DNA from: Deltaproteobacteria bacterium
Lineage (GTDB): Bacteria; Desulfobacterota; Dissulfuribacteria; Dissulfuribacterales; QOAL01
DNA: 43,320 nt
Assembly: GCA_015494395.1 (NCBI GenBank)
Contig: WGBG01000189.1
Location: forward strand, 1-43,320
Direction: 5' to 3'
The notes under the pieces are model-generated. The model did not search any database. It was given only the letters and a program-made list of their open reading frames with translations, and was not told the origin of the DNA. This document shows positions 33,611-42,225 of this stretch, piece after piece (the first letter of the stretch is position 1; each line of letters opens with the position of its first letter). The translations under genes were made by a program, and so were the position numbers.

Positions 33611-35296
33611 TTACTTCACCCCGACTGGAAGTTCAAGCCTGTACAAGACAGTTTCGGGCGTAACGTCCTGATCTTCATGTGTATTTGAAACTGCAACAAG
33701 GAGAAAATTACCAAGATGTGAAATGCCCGCAAGGTGTGCCGCTACAGGCTTTAAAATCGGCTTAAGGTCGTACTTTTCACCGTCCCACTCAAGTGCATAC
33801 ACAACCCTCCCAGGACTTGTCCCTGCTCCGCCGCTGTTTTCAGATGGAATCGCACCTGCAAACACCACATCTCTCCTTCCGTCTCCGTTCAGATCAACAG
33901 CCCCTCCCTGAATCGAGGTGCAATACCTGTCATATACCGGCACCAGGCCTGCAGGAGAAACCCATCTTAAAATACCCTCTTCGTACAGGTATCCCCTTCC
34001 GGAACGGTCAAAAAGACAAATATCCTCTCTGCCATTGTCATTAACATCACCCCAGATTGCCCAGCCGGTACGGTAGTCCTCAGGCAGATTCATCTTCTCC
34101 TCATACTCAACACCCTCTGACGATGCAGAAAGCCGGTATATGGAATCTCCCCACACCTTGTGCAGACTGAATGACTGCCCAAGCATTGTCTCACGCAGGC
34201 CATCACCGTCCCTGTCGCAAAACGATAACCACAAATTTATCTCATCTTCCACCACCACAAGGGCGTCATTACTGTATCTGAGCAGCACAGAACGCAAACC
34301 GACCCCGTTCACAAGGACATTCACCGCTATCCATCCCTGCTTCCCGCACACCGAAAAACCCACTGCATCCCCTGGGCCATCCACCTCCCAGGTATAAAGT
34401 CTGCCCTCCTTACCGAAGGGAAATACATATATGGCCCTTGAGACAAGATAAACTGTTTCAGGCTGATGATCGCCATCAACATCAACCACCTCAACCTGCC
34501 GCGCTGCACTGTAAAGACGGCCTGATTCTGTAAATGAATCAAGGGTTAATGCATTGGAAAAGTCTATCTTTATGTCCTGATTTTTATCCCTGTCTTTTTC
34601 TGTTTCAGCGAAACCCTGCGCCCCTCCATGATTTTGGGACTCTTCCTGTAAAGAAGCGACAAGCTCCATACCAGACTCTCCAGACAGGGGATAGGTATGG
34701 ATTGGGCGGTATCCAGGCCCATAAACCGTAAATTTGTCTCTTGAAAGATAAAACACAAGGGCGATACCTGTCTGCTCCATTGCCTCTGCGCTGTTTACAG
34801 GAACATTCAGGCTTTCGGAATCCACCCATTTCAGGGCTGGAAGGGTGTCTCTTAGCCTCTGCTCCACCCCCTTTGAAATCTTCATATCAGGGGCAACTTC
34901 CAGCACCGCCTTCATGTCGCTGTAACGCATCACCGGCATGGCTGGACGAATTCTGGATTTTTGAGGCTTGAGAGGGATACACTTTGAAACAGTGCGGGAC
35001 ACCTGCTCTGCACGAAGCAGTACAAAAGGCTGTTTGAGATACCCGATTATACTGTTATCTCCGCTGCTAACCGGGCTTCCCTTTCGATACACCTGGAACA
35101 GGTCACCATCAGAGATACCGGAATTTCGTCCACAACCAACTGTTACAGTTCCGGATTCAACAGACTGGACTCTTGCTGCAACCGGAGAGAAATCATGCAG
35201 GATCCTGTCAAAAATCGAGGTTTCTGCCCCAAAGGCAGGCGAAACAGAAAAGTATATAAGGGATAACACGAGGAGTATAGGAGATATCTTTTTCAT
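33611..35296 (-). CDS. Exported FG-GAP/VCBS-repeat protein
   Basis: A 561-residue protein with a signal peptide (MKKISPILLVLSLIYFSVSPAFGA). An N-terminal part (about 28-240) contains a FlgT/CsgG-like segment (SGTVTVGCGRNSGISDGDLFQVYRKG). The C-terminal half is a beta-propeller of FG-GAP/VCBS repeats with calcium-type loops DVDGDHQPE, DRDGDGLRE, DVNDNGRED and DLNGDGRRD. It is likely periplasmic or surface exposed. A good -10 hexamer TATAAT lies only about 8 bp before the ATG, so the transcript may be nearly leaderless. No ribosome binding site is visible. The function is unknown. Confidence 0.78.
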   Translation of the reverse strand: MKKISPILLVLSLIYFSVSPAFGAETSIFDRILHDFSPVAARVQSVESGTVTVGCGRNSGISDGDLFQVYRKGSPVSSGDNSIIGYLKQPFVLLRAEQVSRTVSKCIPLKPQKSRIRPAMPVMRYSDMKAVLEVAPDMKISKGVEQRLRDTLPALKWVDSESLNVPVNSAEAMEQTGIALVFYLSRDKFTVYGPGYRPIHTYPLSGESGMELVASLQEESQNHGGAQGFAETEKDRDKNQDIKIDFSNALTLDSFTESGRLYSAARQVEVVDVDGDHQPETVYLVSRAIYVFPFGKEGRLYTWEVDGPGDAVGFSVCGKQGWIAVNVLVNGVGLRSVLLRYSNDALVVVEDEINLWLSFCDRDGDGLRETMLGQSFSLHKVWGDSIYRLSASSEGVEYEEKMNLPEDYRTGWAIWGDVNDNGREDICLFDRSGRGYLYEEGILRWVSPAGLVPVYDRYCTSIQGGAVDLNGDGRRDVVFAGAIPSENSGGAGTSPGRVVYALEWDGEKYDLKPILKPVAAHLAGISHLGNFLLVAVSNTHEDQDVTPETVLYRLELPVGVK

Positions 35297-35364
35297 GGAG
35301 TGATATTATAGCAAAAAATAACTGCTCATTCACCTCCAAGATGAATTCCCATGATAAAAAGTTC

Positions 35365-35591
35365 GTATCTGTTCAGCGTATTTATGTTAATGAAGGTTGG
35401 TAAATGGTATTGTTTTTCCGTTCCGGTGAATAATTTCTTGTTTTTCTAAGGCTTGCTCCGCCAAAATCACGAAACTCGCTCGTCCCTCGCTCAGGCAGAC
35501 ACGATTTTTATGGCTGCGCTTCGCCAAGAAAAACTACGAAATTCTTAATTGTCACTCCAAAACAAGACCATTTAACACGCTGAACAGATAC
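35365..35591 (-). mobile_element. MITE family A copy 8
   Basis: A complete 227-bp element from GTATCTGTTCAGCG to CGCTGAACAGATAC, with both ends nearly perfect inverted repeats. The flanking 8-bp repeats AAAAGTTC and AAAAGTCC match at 7 of 8 positions. It lies in the gap upstream of the VCBS gene. Confidence 0.92.
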
Positions 35592-35633
35592 AAAAGTCCC
35601 TTCTTATGCACCATTTTTTTCACGTATCTGCGC

Positions 35634-35713
35634 AGAGGGTGCTGCAGATGCAAGGCGGAAGAGCGCAGACGTACTCCCTATCCTGCAAGCGTATGACAAC
35701 GCAGTAGATGCAG
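35634..35713. repeat. Palindromic repeat family C copy 2, truncated
   Basis: Starts with GTATCTGCGCAGAGG and GTGCTGCAGATGCAAGGCGG exactly as copy 3, diverges in the centre, then has ACAACGCAGTAGATGCAG but lacks the final inverted terminus. Confidence 0.75.
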
Positions 35714-35767
35714 AAACCTCCCCAAATCCAAAAGGTAACTCTTCAATAAATCAGTGAAAGTTCTACT

Positions 35768-35875
35768 GTATCTGCGCAGAGGGTGCTGCAGATGCAAGGC
35801 GGACGGGGCGAAGTCGTACTTATGTACTGCGAGCCCCGGACAACGCAGCAGATGCAGTGCCCTCTGCGCAGATAC
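35768..35875. repeat. Palindromic repeat family C copy 3, complete
   Basis: A 108-bp palindrome with perfect ends GTATCTGCGCAGAGG and CCTCTGCGCAGATAC. Inner arms GCTGCAGATGC/GCAGATGCAG surround a GTAC-containing centre. It directly follows the dsrC terminator, downstream of dsrC. Confidence 0.85.
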
Positions 35876-35910
35876 ATAAAAAAAGCCCTTGTCATAACAG
35901 ACAAGGGCTT
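35876..35910 (-). terminator. dsrC intrinsic terminator
   Basis: On the minus strand a perfect 11-bp stem AAGCCCTTGTC / GACAAGGGCTT with a 6-nt loop is followed by a long T run. It lies 35 bp after the dsrC stop codon. Confidence 0.92.
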
Positions 35911-35944
35911 GCACTTCTAAATACGGTCTGATTCTGTCTGGGAA

Positions 35945-36265
35945 TTAGACACAACCGGTTGGCTTGGGAAGACCAGCCATCTTACAGGCACCCTTACCAG
36001 GTCCTGATGGGAACAGCTCGTAGATCTTCTTCAGTGGGTAACCGGTAGTCTTGGAAAGAATACGTACCATGGGAGCGATACCATTCTTCTTGAAGTAGTC
36101 CTGAAGAACGTTGATAACCTTCCAGTGGTCATCTGTCATCTCAGTAATACCTTCAACTTCCTGGACGTATTTTACCCAGTTGTCATCCCATTCTTCCATT
36201 CCCTTGAGAAGGAAGCCGTCCTCATCGACCTCATAAGTCTTACCATTGTACTCAAAAGCTGCCAT
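35945..36265 (-). CDS. dsrC: DsrC/TusE-family sulfur carrier protein
   Basis: A 106-residue protein with the complete DsrC architecture. It carries the C-terminal arm GACKMAGLPKPTGCV with Cys at residues 94 and 105 (penultimate), both needed to form the trisulfide handed from sulfite reductase DsrAB to the DsrMKJOP membrane complex. Presence of both Cys marks true DsrC rather than TusE. It is encoded alone, away from dsrAB, as is common in sulfate reducers. AAAGGAGGG precedes the ATG. A strong promoter candidate and palindromes lie upstream, and a strong terminator follows, suggesting a highly expressed single-gene transcript. Confidence 0.97.
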   Translation of the reverse strand: MAAFEYNGKTYEVDEDGFLLKGMEEWDDNWVKYVQEVEGITEMTDDHWKVINVLQDYFKKNGIAPMVRILSKTTGYPLKKIYELFPSGPGKGACKMAGLPKPTGCV

Positions 36266-36311
36266 ATTGCCCTCCTTTAGGATTATTCACTAAGGTGTTT
36301 CCGTTAGCACG

Positions 36312-36393
36312 GACTCATAAATTCACATGAGTCTTTACTATAGGAAAATTTCTTTGTCAAGCAATGAAAAGAACTTTTCCTTATGAAGGAAAA
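36312..36393 (-). promoter_or_regulatory. dsrC promoter region with two palindromes
   Basis: On the minus strand TTGACA (36355-36360) and TAAAGA (36332-36337) are 17 bp apart. Upstream of the -35 lies a perfect palindrome TTTTCCTT-ATG-AAGGAAAA (36375-36393). A second one, GACTCAT...ATGAGTC, overlaps the -10 edge and start point (near 36312-36333). These could be activator and repressor sites, but no regulator is known for them. Confidence 0.5.
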
Positions 36394-36472
36394 TTAATTT
36401 TGTTATATATAAACAATGCGTTAGAAAAAAATTAACCCGCAAGCCATATATTTTTTGAATAGTCATTCATTT

Positions 36473-38209
36473 TTACATGGCCTGCCTTATCTCTTCCATG
36501 TGCTGCACAGCCCAATCAAGCTCAGGATCCAGTTCAAGGGCCATCTCGTACCATTTAAGCGCCGGGCCATACATGCCAAGCCTGCGCAGATTACTCCCAA
36601 TATTTGCATAGTCAATGGCAGAACCGGGATCTATTTCAATGGCAGCCTCAAAACACTCAATGGCCTTATAAAAATCCTCTTTTGTATAGTAACAGAAGCC
36701 AAGCTGATTATGTATCTCCTTGAGCCCAGGATTGATATCCCTGGCAGCAGACAGTTCCTCAATGGCACTGTCAATGTCTCCGAGCTCCCTGAGACACATG
36801 CCTACATGACACCTTATACTTGCAGCCTCATGCCCTGGCTCTAACTCAAGTGCCTTTCGAAACCACTCAACTGCCCCCCTGTAATCCTGTGCCTGCTCCA
36901 GGCAGTGAGCCAGAAAGAAGGCTGTCTCAAATCGCTTTGGGAAATGGCTGTGCAGTGCCTGAAGTATCTCTGTCACTTTACCAGGTGCCCAGTCAAATGC
37001 AGAGGCAGCTACCCGGGAGCAGTGATACACAGCATCAAGGTCAACGGTCCGGTCACGAAACTGGTTTCCCGGGATCATTGCATAAACTGCCGGAACATCA
37101 AGCACAGGATGGGTAATATCAAGCAGATAAACGCTTAAGCCCGCCCTCTCAAGCGCCCGTGTCATCATCTTTACCTCTTCACGGAAATTGTCAGAGGCAC
37201 ATGACGGAAGGTCATGCACGGAAACCGTGCCTGCAGGCTTCAGCACATATTCCATGTCAGCAAGGGATTCAAACTTTGGAAGACCGCTTTCAACGTACTC
37301 TCCATCAGTGTCAAAATCCCCTGCAAGCTGCGCAACCTCGGTAAGAGCACGTATAACCGCCCTCTGAGGATCAGATGAGGTGCCTGCGGTATAGACAATT
37401 TCGCTTCTGTGAGGAAATGTTGAAGGGTCCCATGCAACTGCACCCACTGTGGGCACCCCTGTATCAAGGGAAAAATCCTTAAGCACAACCCTGATTCCAA
37501 GCCGGGTGAACCGCTGCAGAAGCTCCCTGCCGGCAGGATCACTCAGGGAGTCAGGATCTATCTCCGGGGTCTCAAGCATATCCCTGCTTATAACAGAGCA
37601 GACATGGCGCTCCACCACCTCGGATATTGCCTGCACCGCTGCCTCTGCCAGGGAATTTCCTGCAGCAGAACCATTATACTCGTTAATTGGCCACATCCAT
37701 GAAAAGGGAATGGTGATGCCTGTGTCCTCAAGAGGGTATTCCCCTGCCATCCATTGAAGGGGCATCTCATTAATTATATCTTCTACCGGGGCACCGCTGT
37801 TATCGGCAAAAACCCGCTTCATGTGCTCCAGGGGCATTGCCTGATAGGGGCTTTGTCGTTGCTCTTTGATCTCAAGCCTGCTGCATCTTAGAAAATCCGC
37901 ATTATCCCTGTACCAGAACAGGCTGAAGCGCTCCATAAGCTCCATGACTGCGCTTGCCTCGGCCTGGGCTGCAGTAATGCCCTTTCCCATCTGTTTGTGA
38001 GTGCCGGTAAGTGCTGCAGCGCGTGGGGAGTAACGGCTGATATAAACAGGGATGCCGAGCCTTCCGCTGTCGATTCGCTCTGTTTCCTGTAGAAGGGGAA
38101 AATCAAGATGTTTCAGATTCGCTGCTGCCCACTCCAGGGTCTCCTCAGGTGAGCGGACCTTGTCAAACTGAGCACCGCTTTCCTTGTAACTGTCTTTCAG
38201 AAATGTCAT
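36473..38209 (-). CDS. YcaO-domain protein with C-terminal TPR repeats
   Basis: A 578-residue protein. The YcaO domain (about 50-400) has the ATP/Mg motifs AEASAVMELMERFSLFW (about 82-98) and EAAVQAISEVVERHVCSVI (about 186-204). YcaO enzymes phosphorylate a backbone amide with ATP, leading to azoline or thioamide formation; E. coli YcaO assists ribosomal S12 methylthiolation. The C-terminal part (about 415-575) holds at least four TPRs (VEWFRKALELEPGHE, DFYKAIECFEAAIEIDPGS, YGPALKWYEMALELDPELD) in place of the family's proline-rich end. The ATG overlaps the EF-G stop (TGATG), so translation is coupled to EF-G, hinting at a ribosome-related role. dsrC follows 207 bp downstream on the same strand. 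Confidence 0.88.
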   Translation of the reverse strand: MTFLKDSYKESGAQFDKVRSPEETLEWAAANLKHLDFPLLQETERIDSGRLGIPVYISRYSPRAAALTGTHKQMGKGITAAQAEASAVMELMERFSLFWYRDNADFLRCSRLEIKEQRQSPYQAMPLEHMKRVFADNSGAPVEDIINEMPLQWMAGEYPLEDTGITIPFSWMWPINEYNGSAAGNSLAEAAVQAISEVVERHVCSVISRDMLETPEIDPDSLSDPAGRELLQRFTRLGIRVVLKDFSLDTGVPTVGAVAWDPSTFPHRSEIVYTAGTSSDPQRAVIRALTEVAQLAGDFDTDGEYVESGLPKFESLADMEYVLKPAGTVSVHDLPSCASDNFREEVKMMTRALERAGLSVYLLDITHPVLDVPAVYAMIPGNQFRDRTVDLDAVYHCSRVAASAFDWAPGKVTEILQALHSHFPKRFETAFFLAHCLEQAQDYRGAVEWFRKALELEPGHEAASIRCHVGMCLRELGDIDSAIEELSAARDINPGLKEIHNQLGFCYYTKEDFYKAIECFEAAIEIDPGSAIDYANIGSNLRRLGMYGPALKWYEMALELDPELDWAVQHMEEIRQAM

Positions 38210-40245
38210 CAGGCCACCGGATCGTAATGTGAGAATACCATTGTAAATGTGCCCCTTCCCTGGGTGCTGGAGCGGAGGGCTGTGGAATAACCGAACATCT
38301 GGGAAAGCGGGGCAACAGCCATAATTGCCTGCACAGGCCCCCTTGGCTTTATCTCCTCCACCCTGCCGTTTCTGCTGTTGAGATCCCCGATCACCTCGCC
38401 CATAAACTCTTCAGGCACAAGCACCTCAAGCTTCATCATAGGCTCAAGGAGGATAGGATCTGCCTGTTCACACGCCCTGTTAAGTGCCATGGCAGCAGCA
38501 GCCCTGAAGGCAATATCTGTTGACTGCCCCTCTGTAAACTCAACATCATCAAGGGTCACAAGCACATCAATCATGGGATAACCCTGGAGCACCCCGCTCT
38601 CAAGCCCCTGCTGCAGGGTCTCAAGAATCAATGCCTCATAGCCTTCAGGCAGTGACTCCCCGTCAATTTTACTCTCAACCCTGTTGCCCTCACCCCTTTC
38701 CAGGGGAGAAACAGTGACAGTAAGGCCTGCCACATGACGGCTGCCACCTATCTCGCGGTCAAACCTCTCTGTGGCAGTGGCTGTTTTCTGTATGGTCTCC
38801 CGGTAAACAACCTGGGGTTTACCCACCCGGACCTCGGCATTGAACTCCCGCAAAAGCCGGTGAGTAAGCACATCCAGGTGAAGCTCTCCCATGCCGGAAA
38901 TTATTGTCTGGCCGGTCTCGTCATTAAATTTCACCACAAAAGTAGGGTCTTCCTCGGCAAGTTTTGAAAGGGCAGCCTCTATCTTGTCCTGATCACCGGT
39001 TGTCTTGGGCTCCACTGCAACGGATATAACCGGCTCATATGCATTGATAGGCTCAAGCAGAATGGGATGGGCAGGATCACACAGGGTATCTCCGGTTACA
39101 CTGTGCTTAAGCCCCATTACAGCAACGATCTCGCCTGCACCTGCCTCCTTTACCCTCTCACGCTTGTTGGCATGCATCTGGAGGATACGGGCAGCCTTTT
39201 CCTTCTTCTGCTGAACAGCGTTCCACACCTCGTCTCCTGCAAGAAGACGCCCGGAGTAAACCCGCACATAGGTCATCTTCCTGCCCTGGTCCATCTGCAC
39301 CTTGAAGGCAAGGGCTGCAAGAGGTTCCTTGTTGCTGGGAGGGCGCTCTTCAATCTCGCCGGTCTTTGGATTTTCCCCCTTTACCGGCGGTATGTCCGCA
39401 GGACTTGGAAGATAACGGCCTATTGCATCAAGCACAGGCTGAACACCTTTATTCTTAAGGGCAGAACCACAGAAGATGGGCACAACTTTAAGATCAATAC
39501 ACGCCCTTCGAACCGCCTGGTGAATCTCCTTGGGTTCAATCTCCTGCTCCTCAAGGTATTTTTCCATAATGGCGTCATCAGCCTCTGAGAGGGTTTCAAG
39601 CATCTGCTCCCTTGCAAGCTCGGCATCTTCTGCCATCTCCTCAGGGATATCCACATACTCATACTCCACACCCTCTGTTGCATCATCCCAGACTATGAGC
39701 TTCTGCCTTACCAGGTCGATTACGCCCTTGAATTCATCCTCTGCACCCCAGGGAATAGTCATAACCAGGGGATTTACACCCAGCCTGTCCCGCATCTGCT
39801 GGACAGTGCTGTTAAAATCTGCCCCCAGCCTGTCCATCTTGTTTACAAATGCCATCTTAGGGACATTGTACTTGTCTGCCTGATGCCATACCGTCTCTGA
39901 CTGGGGCTCGACCCCGCCCACTGCGCAAAACACGCCGACAGCGCCGTCAAGCACCCTAAGGGAGCGCTCGACCTCCATTGTGAAATCCACGTGGCCCGGA
40001 GTATCGATGATGTGAATCTCCTTGCCCTGCCACATACAGGTGGTAACCGCTGATGTGATGGTTATTCCACGCTCCTGCTCCTCTGGCATCCAGTCCATTG
40101 TTGCCTGTCCGTCATGGACCTCACCTATCTTGTGTGTTTTTCCTGTATAGTAGAGGATACGCTCGGTAAGAGTTGTTTTACCTGCATCAATATGGGCTAT
40201 TATCCCTATGTTGCGTATCTTTGAAATCCTGTTTCCTGAAGCCAT
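38209..40245 (-). CDS. fusA: Translation elongation factor G
   Basis: A 678-residue translational GTPase that moves tRNA-mRNA through the ribosome. The G1 loop is AHIDAGKTT, followed by G2 RGITITSA, G3 DTPGHVDF and G4 NKMD. Domains II to V follow, with MGELHLDV (domain III) and a normal C-terminus ending in [16 protein letters not shown]. The start at 40245 gives the usual short N-terminus ([15 protein letters not shown]). The open frame continues upstream to 40461, but that part is read from a family D repeat and is rejected. It is not in an rpsL-rpsG-tuf context, so this may be a second EF-G paralogue. It is coupled by TGATG to the YcaO-TPR gene. Confidence 0.93.
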   Translation of the reverse strand: MASGNRISKIRNIGIIAHIDAGKTTLTERILYYTGKTHKIGEVHDGQATMDWMPEEQERGITITSAVTTCMWQGKEIHIIDTPGHVDFTMEVERSLRVLDGAVGVFCAVGGVEPQSETVWHQADKYNVPKMAFVNKMDRLGADFNSTVQQMRDRLGVNPLVMTIPWGAEDEFKGVIDLVRQKLIVWDDATEGVEYEYVDIPEEMAEDAELAREQMLETLSEADDAIMEKYLEEQEIEPKEIHQAVRRACIDLKVVPIFCGSALKNKGVQPVLDAIGRYLPSPADIPPVKGENPKTGEIEERPPSNKEPLAALAFKVQMDQGRKMTYVRVYSGRLLAGDEVWNAVQQKKEKAARILQMHANKRERVKEAGAGEIVAVMGLKHSVTGDTLCDPAHPILLEPINAYEPVISVAVEPKTTGDQDKIEAALSKLAEEDPTFVVKFNDETGQTIISGMGELHLDVLTHRLLREFNAEVRVGKPQVVYRETIQKTATATERFDREIGGSRHVAGLTVTVSPLERGEGNRVESKIDGESLPEGYEALILETLQQGLESGVLQGYPMIDVLVTLDDVEFTEGQSTDIAFRAAAAMALNRACEQADPILLEPMMKLEVLVPEEFMGEVIGDLNSRNGRVEEIKPRGPVQAIMAVAPLSQMFGYSTALRSSTQGRGTFTMVFSHYDPVA

Positions 40246-40258
40246 AAATTTACAAAAC

Positions 40259-40278
40259 TGCCCTGCAGCTACAGGGCA
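40259..40278 (-). promoter_or_regulatory. Hairpin in the EF-G leader
   Basis: A perfect 7-bp stem TGCCCTG / CAGGGCA with a 6-nt loop ends 13 nt upstream of the EF-G ATG and is followed by GTTTTG. It occupies the ribosome-binding region, where no Shine-Dalgarno sequence is visible. It could act as an attenuator or translational control element (inference). Confidence 0.4.
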
Positions 40279-40355
40279 GGTCTCCTGAGAAAGTTTGATA
40301 AAATTATCTGTGGATAGTCTGTAGCTGTCTGAATTTGAGCCTTTACCGTGAAAAT

Positions 40356-40470
40356 AGCTCAAGACTGAAAGCTCAAGGCTCAAGGCAAAAAAGCCATGCT
40401 TGTTTTCAGCTTCCGACTTTGAGCTAACTTTCATGTCAGGTAATGACAAATTCCATGTCATGAAAGTTTA
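40356..40470 (-). repeat. Repeat family D copy 3, uninterrupted
   Basis: The only D copy without a family A insertion. In reverse orientation it reads AAACTTTCATGACATG...GACATGAAAGTTAGCTC, then AGCTGAAAAC and CTTGAGCTTTCAGTCTTGAGCT. It lies in the EF-G leader region and accounts for the spurious N-terminal extension of that gene. A short family-B-like end (TTTTTTGAAACGCTCAA) follows at about 40478. Confidence 0.65.
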
Positions 40471-40507
40471 GCCAACTTTTTTGAAACGCTCAAATCAAGT
40501 TAAGATA

Positions 40508-40536
40508 TTGACAAATCCTTGTTAACATTCTTTAAG
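40508..40536 (+). promoter_or_regulatory. Candidate sigma-70 promoter for pyrR-pdxA-ABC
   Basis: TTGACA (40508-40513) and TTTAAG (40531-40536) with a 17-bp spacer. The expected transcript start is about 90 nt upstream of the pyrR ATG. This is evidence against the longer pyrR frame, whose GTG would overlap the -10. Confidence 0.55.
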
Positions 40537-40631
40537 TGTGGCAGGAAAATACCAAAAAGTTCCAGGCTTCACAAGTAACACGCTCCCTGCATCTAAAACC
40601 TGGATTTTACAGCTTTTGGAGAAAAGTACAG

Positions 40632-41168
40632 ATGGACACCAAAACAATAATGACCGCCAAGGAGATTGACCGCGCCCTTACGCGCATGGCCCATGAGATT
40701 ATTGAACGCAACAAGGGCGTGGATAATACCGGACTTATAGGCATACGAACAGGCGGCATGCCCCTTGCCCAGAGACTGCAGAAAAAGATTGCAGCCATTG
40801 AGAACAGCACTCCCCCTGTTGGTGTGCTTGACATCACCCTTTACCGGGATGACTGGAGCAGGCTCAGCCATCACCCGATAATAGGAAAGACAGAAATACC
40901 CTTTGGCATTGATGACATGACTGTAATCCTGGTTGATGACGTCCTCTACACAGGACGAACCATAAGGGCAGCCCTTGATGCCATTACAGATTTTGGAAGA
41001 CCCAAGAGCATCCAGCTTGCCGTGCTTGTTGACAGGGGACGCAGGGAGCTTCCCATACAGCCGGATTATACAGGGCTTTCATTCAAGACATCAGGAGATG
41101 AGCATGTAAATGTCTTTCTTGAAGAGACAGACCAGAGGGACCAGGTGGTAATTGAAAGACATGGATGA
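40632..41168 (+). CDS. pyrR: PyrR: pyrimidine operon regulator / uracil phosphoribosyltransferase
   Basis: A 178-residue bifunctional PRT-fold protein. The PRPP loop is [20 protein letters not shown] (about 96-115), with the early [13 protein letters not shown] and late [17 protein letters not shown] typical of PyrR. In Gram-positives PyrR binds pyr mRNA; in proteobacteria the UPRTase activity is the surer role. The ATG at 40632 has GGAG 10 nt upstream. A longer frame from 40536 overlaps the promoter and is rejected. Its 3' end overlaps pdxA by 8 bp. No pyr biosynthesis gene is adjacent. Confidence 0.93.
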   Translation: MDTKTIMTAKEIDRALTRMAHEIIERNKGVDNTGLIGIRTGGMPLAQRLQKKIAAIENSTPPVGVLDITLYRDDWSRLSHHPIIGKTEIPFGIDDMTVILVDDVLYTGRTIRAALDAITDFGRPKSIQLAVLVDRGRRELPIQPDYTGLSFKTSGDEHVNVFLEETDQRDQVVIERHG

Positions 41169-42225
41169 TCTTGTGGAAAGGACAGCGCCTCTTTGCATCA
41201 GCATGGGATGCCCTGCTGGAATAGGGCCTGAGATAACCATAAAGGCACTGGACAGGGTGCTTCGTGCAGGTAAGCCCATGAACCTGGTGGTGGCAGGGGA
41301 TATTGATATACTCAAAAAGGCATGCTCTTCCACCGGGCTTCATTCACTTGTGGATAAAATAATATCCTGGAGCCCCGGCCGGCCTCCCGCAGGTAAAAAG
41401 ATCAATGTCATTCCGGTTACAAAATTAAGGCAGGAAGAAGTACCCTGGGGCAAAGTTACCGAGACTACAGGGCGTGCCTCATATTCTTATGTTATTGAGG
41501 CAATTAGGCTCTGCATGAACGGGCAGTGCAGCGCAATGGTCACAGCCCCCATAAGCAAGGAGGGGCTTAAGCTTGCCGGCATAAACTTTCCAGGGCATAC
41601 TGAAATATTGGCCCATGAAACAGGGACGGATAACTACGCAATGATGCTTGCAGGGCCAAGGCTCAGGGTAACACTTGTAACCATACACTGCGCGCTTAAA
41701 GATGTTGTGCCAGCCCTGTCAAAACAGAAGATCCTTGACCTCATCACCATTACTGATGATTCTCTCAAACAACTGTTCCTGATTAAAAATCCCAGGATTG
41801 CTGTGGCAGGCCTTAACCCGCATGCAGGGGAAGGGGGAATGTTCGGAGATGAGGAGTCCAGGATAATTGCCCCTGCTGTCTTGCTGGCGCAGGATGCGGG
41901 CATAAACGCATCCGGCCCGCTTCCGCCTGACACCGTATTTCATGCAGCATGGAACGGAAGGTATGACGCTGTGGTCTGCATGTATCACGACCAGGGACTC
42001 ATCCCCTTCAAGCTTGTACACTTCTCTGACGGCGTCAACATAACTTTGGGGCTTCCAATAATCAGGGCCTCTGTTGATCATGGAACTGCCTATGACATAG
42101 CAGGTAAAGGCAGTGCCCATGAAGATAGCATGATGGCAGCTATTGAAATGGCATCCATGTTTTCACACAACAGGGCAACAGGCGATAACACAGCCCGGAC
42201 ACCACTCCTCACACCGCAATATTGA
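41161..42225 (+). CDS. pdxA: 4-hydroxythreonine-4-phosphate dehydrogenase
   Basis: A 354-residue NAD-dependent enzyme of pyridoxal-phosphate synthesis (DXP-dependent route, sharing its precursor DXP with the Dxs product encoded in this window). Characteristic are [12 protein letters not shown] at the N-terminus, [18 protein letters not shown] with the metal His, [13 protein letters not shown], and [11 protein letters not shown]...[21 protein letters not shown]. The ATG at 41161 overlaps pyrR by 8 bp, and a TTG three codons earlier is less likely. Its stop overlaps the next gene's start (TGATG). Confidence 0.95.
   Translation: MDDLVERTAPLCISMGCPAGIGPEITIKALDRVLRAGKPMNLVVAGDIDILKKACSSTGLHSLVDKIISWSPGRPPAGKKINVIPVTKLRQEEVPWGKVTETTGRASYSYVIEAIRLCMNGQCSAMVTAPISKEGLKLAGINFPGHTEILAHETGTDNYAMMLAGPRLRVTLVTIHCALKDVVPALSKQKILDLITITDDSLKQLFLIKNPRIAVAGLNPHAGEGGMFGDEESRIIAPAVLLAQDAGINASGPLPPDTVFHAAWNGRYDAVVCMYHDQGLIPFKLVHFSDGVNITLGLPIIRASVDHGTAYDIAGKGSAHEDSMMAAIEMASMFSHNRATGDNTARTPLLTPQY

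Noticed and set aside
40246-40461. 72-codon N-terminal extension of EF-G
   Set aside because: Encoded by a family D repeat and hairpin; EF-G homologues begin just before the G1 loop, as the ATG at 40245 does.
40536-40631. 32-codon N-terminal extension of PyrR
   Set aside because: Its GTG would overlap the -10 hexamer of a good promoter candidate, and PyrR length fits the ATG at 40632.
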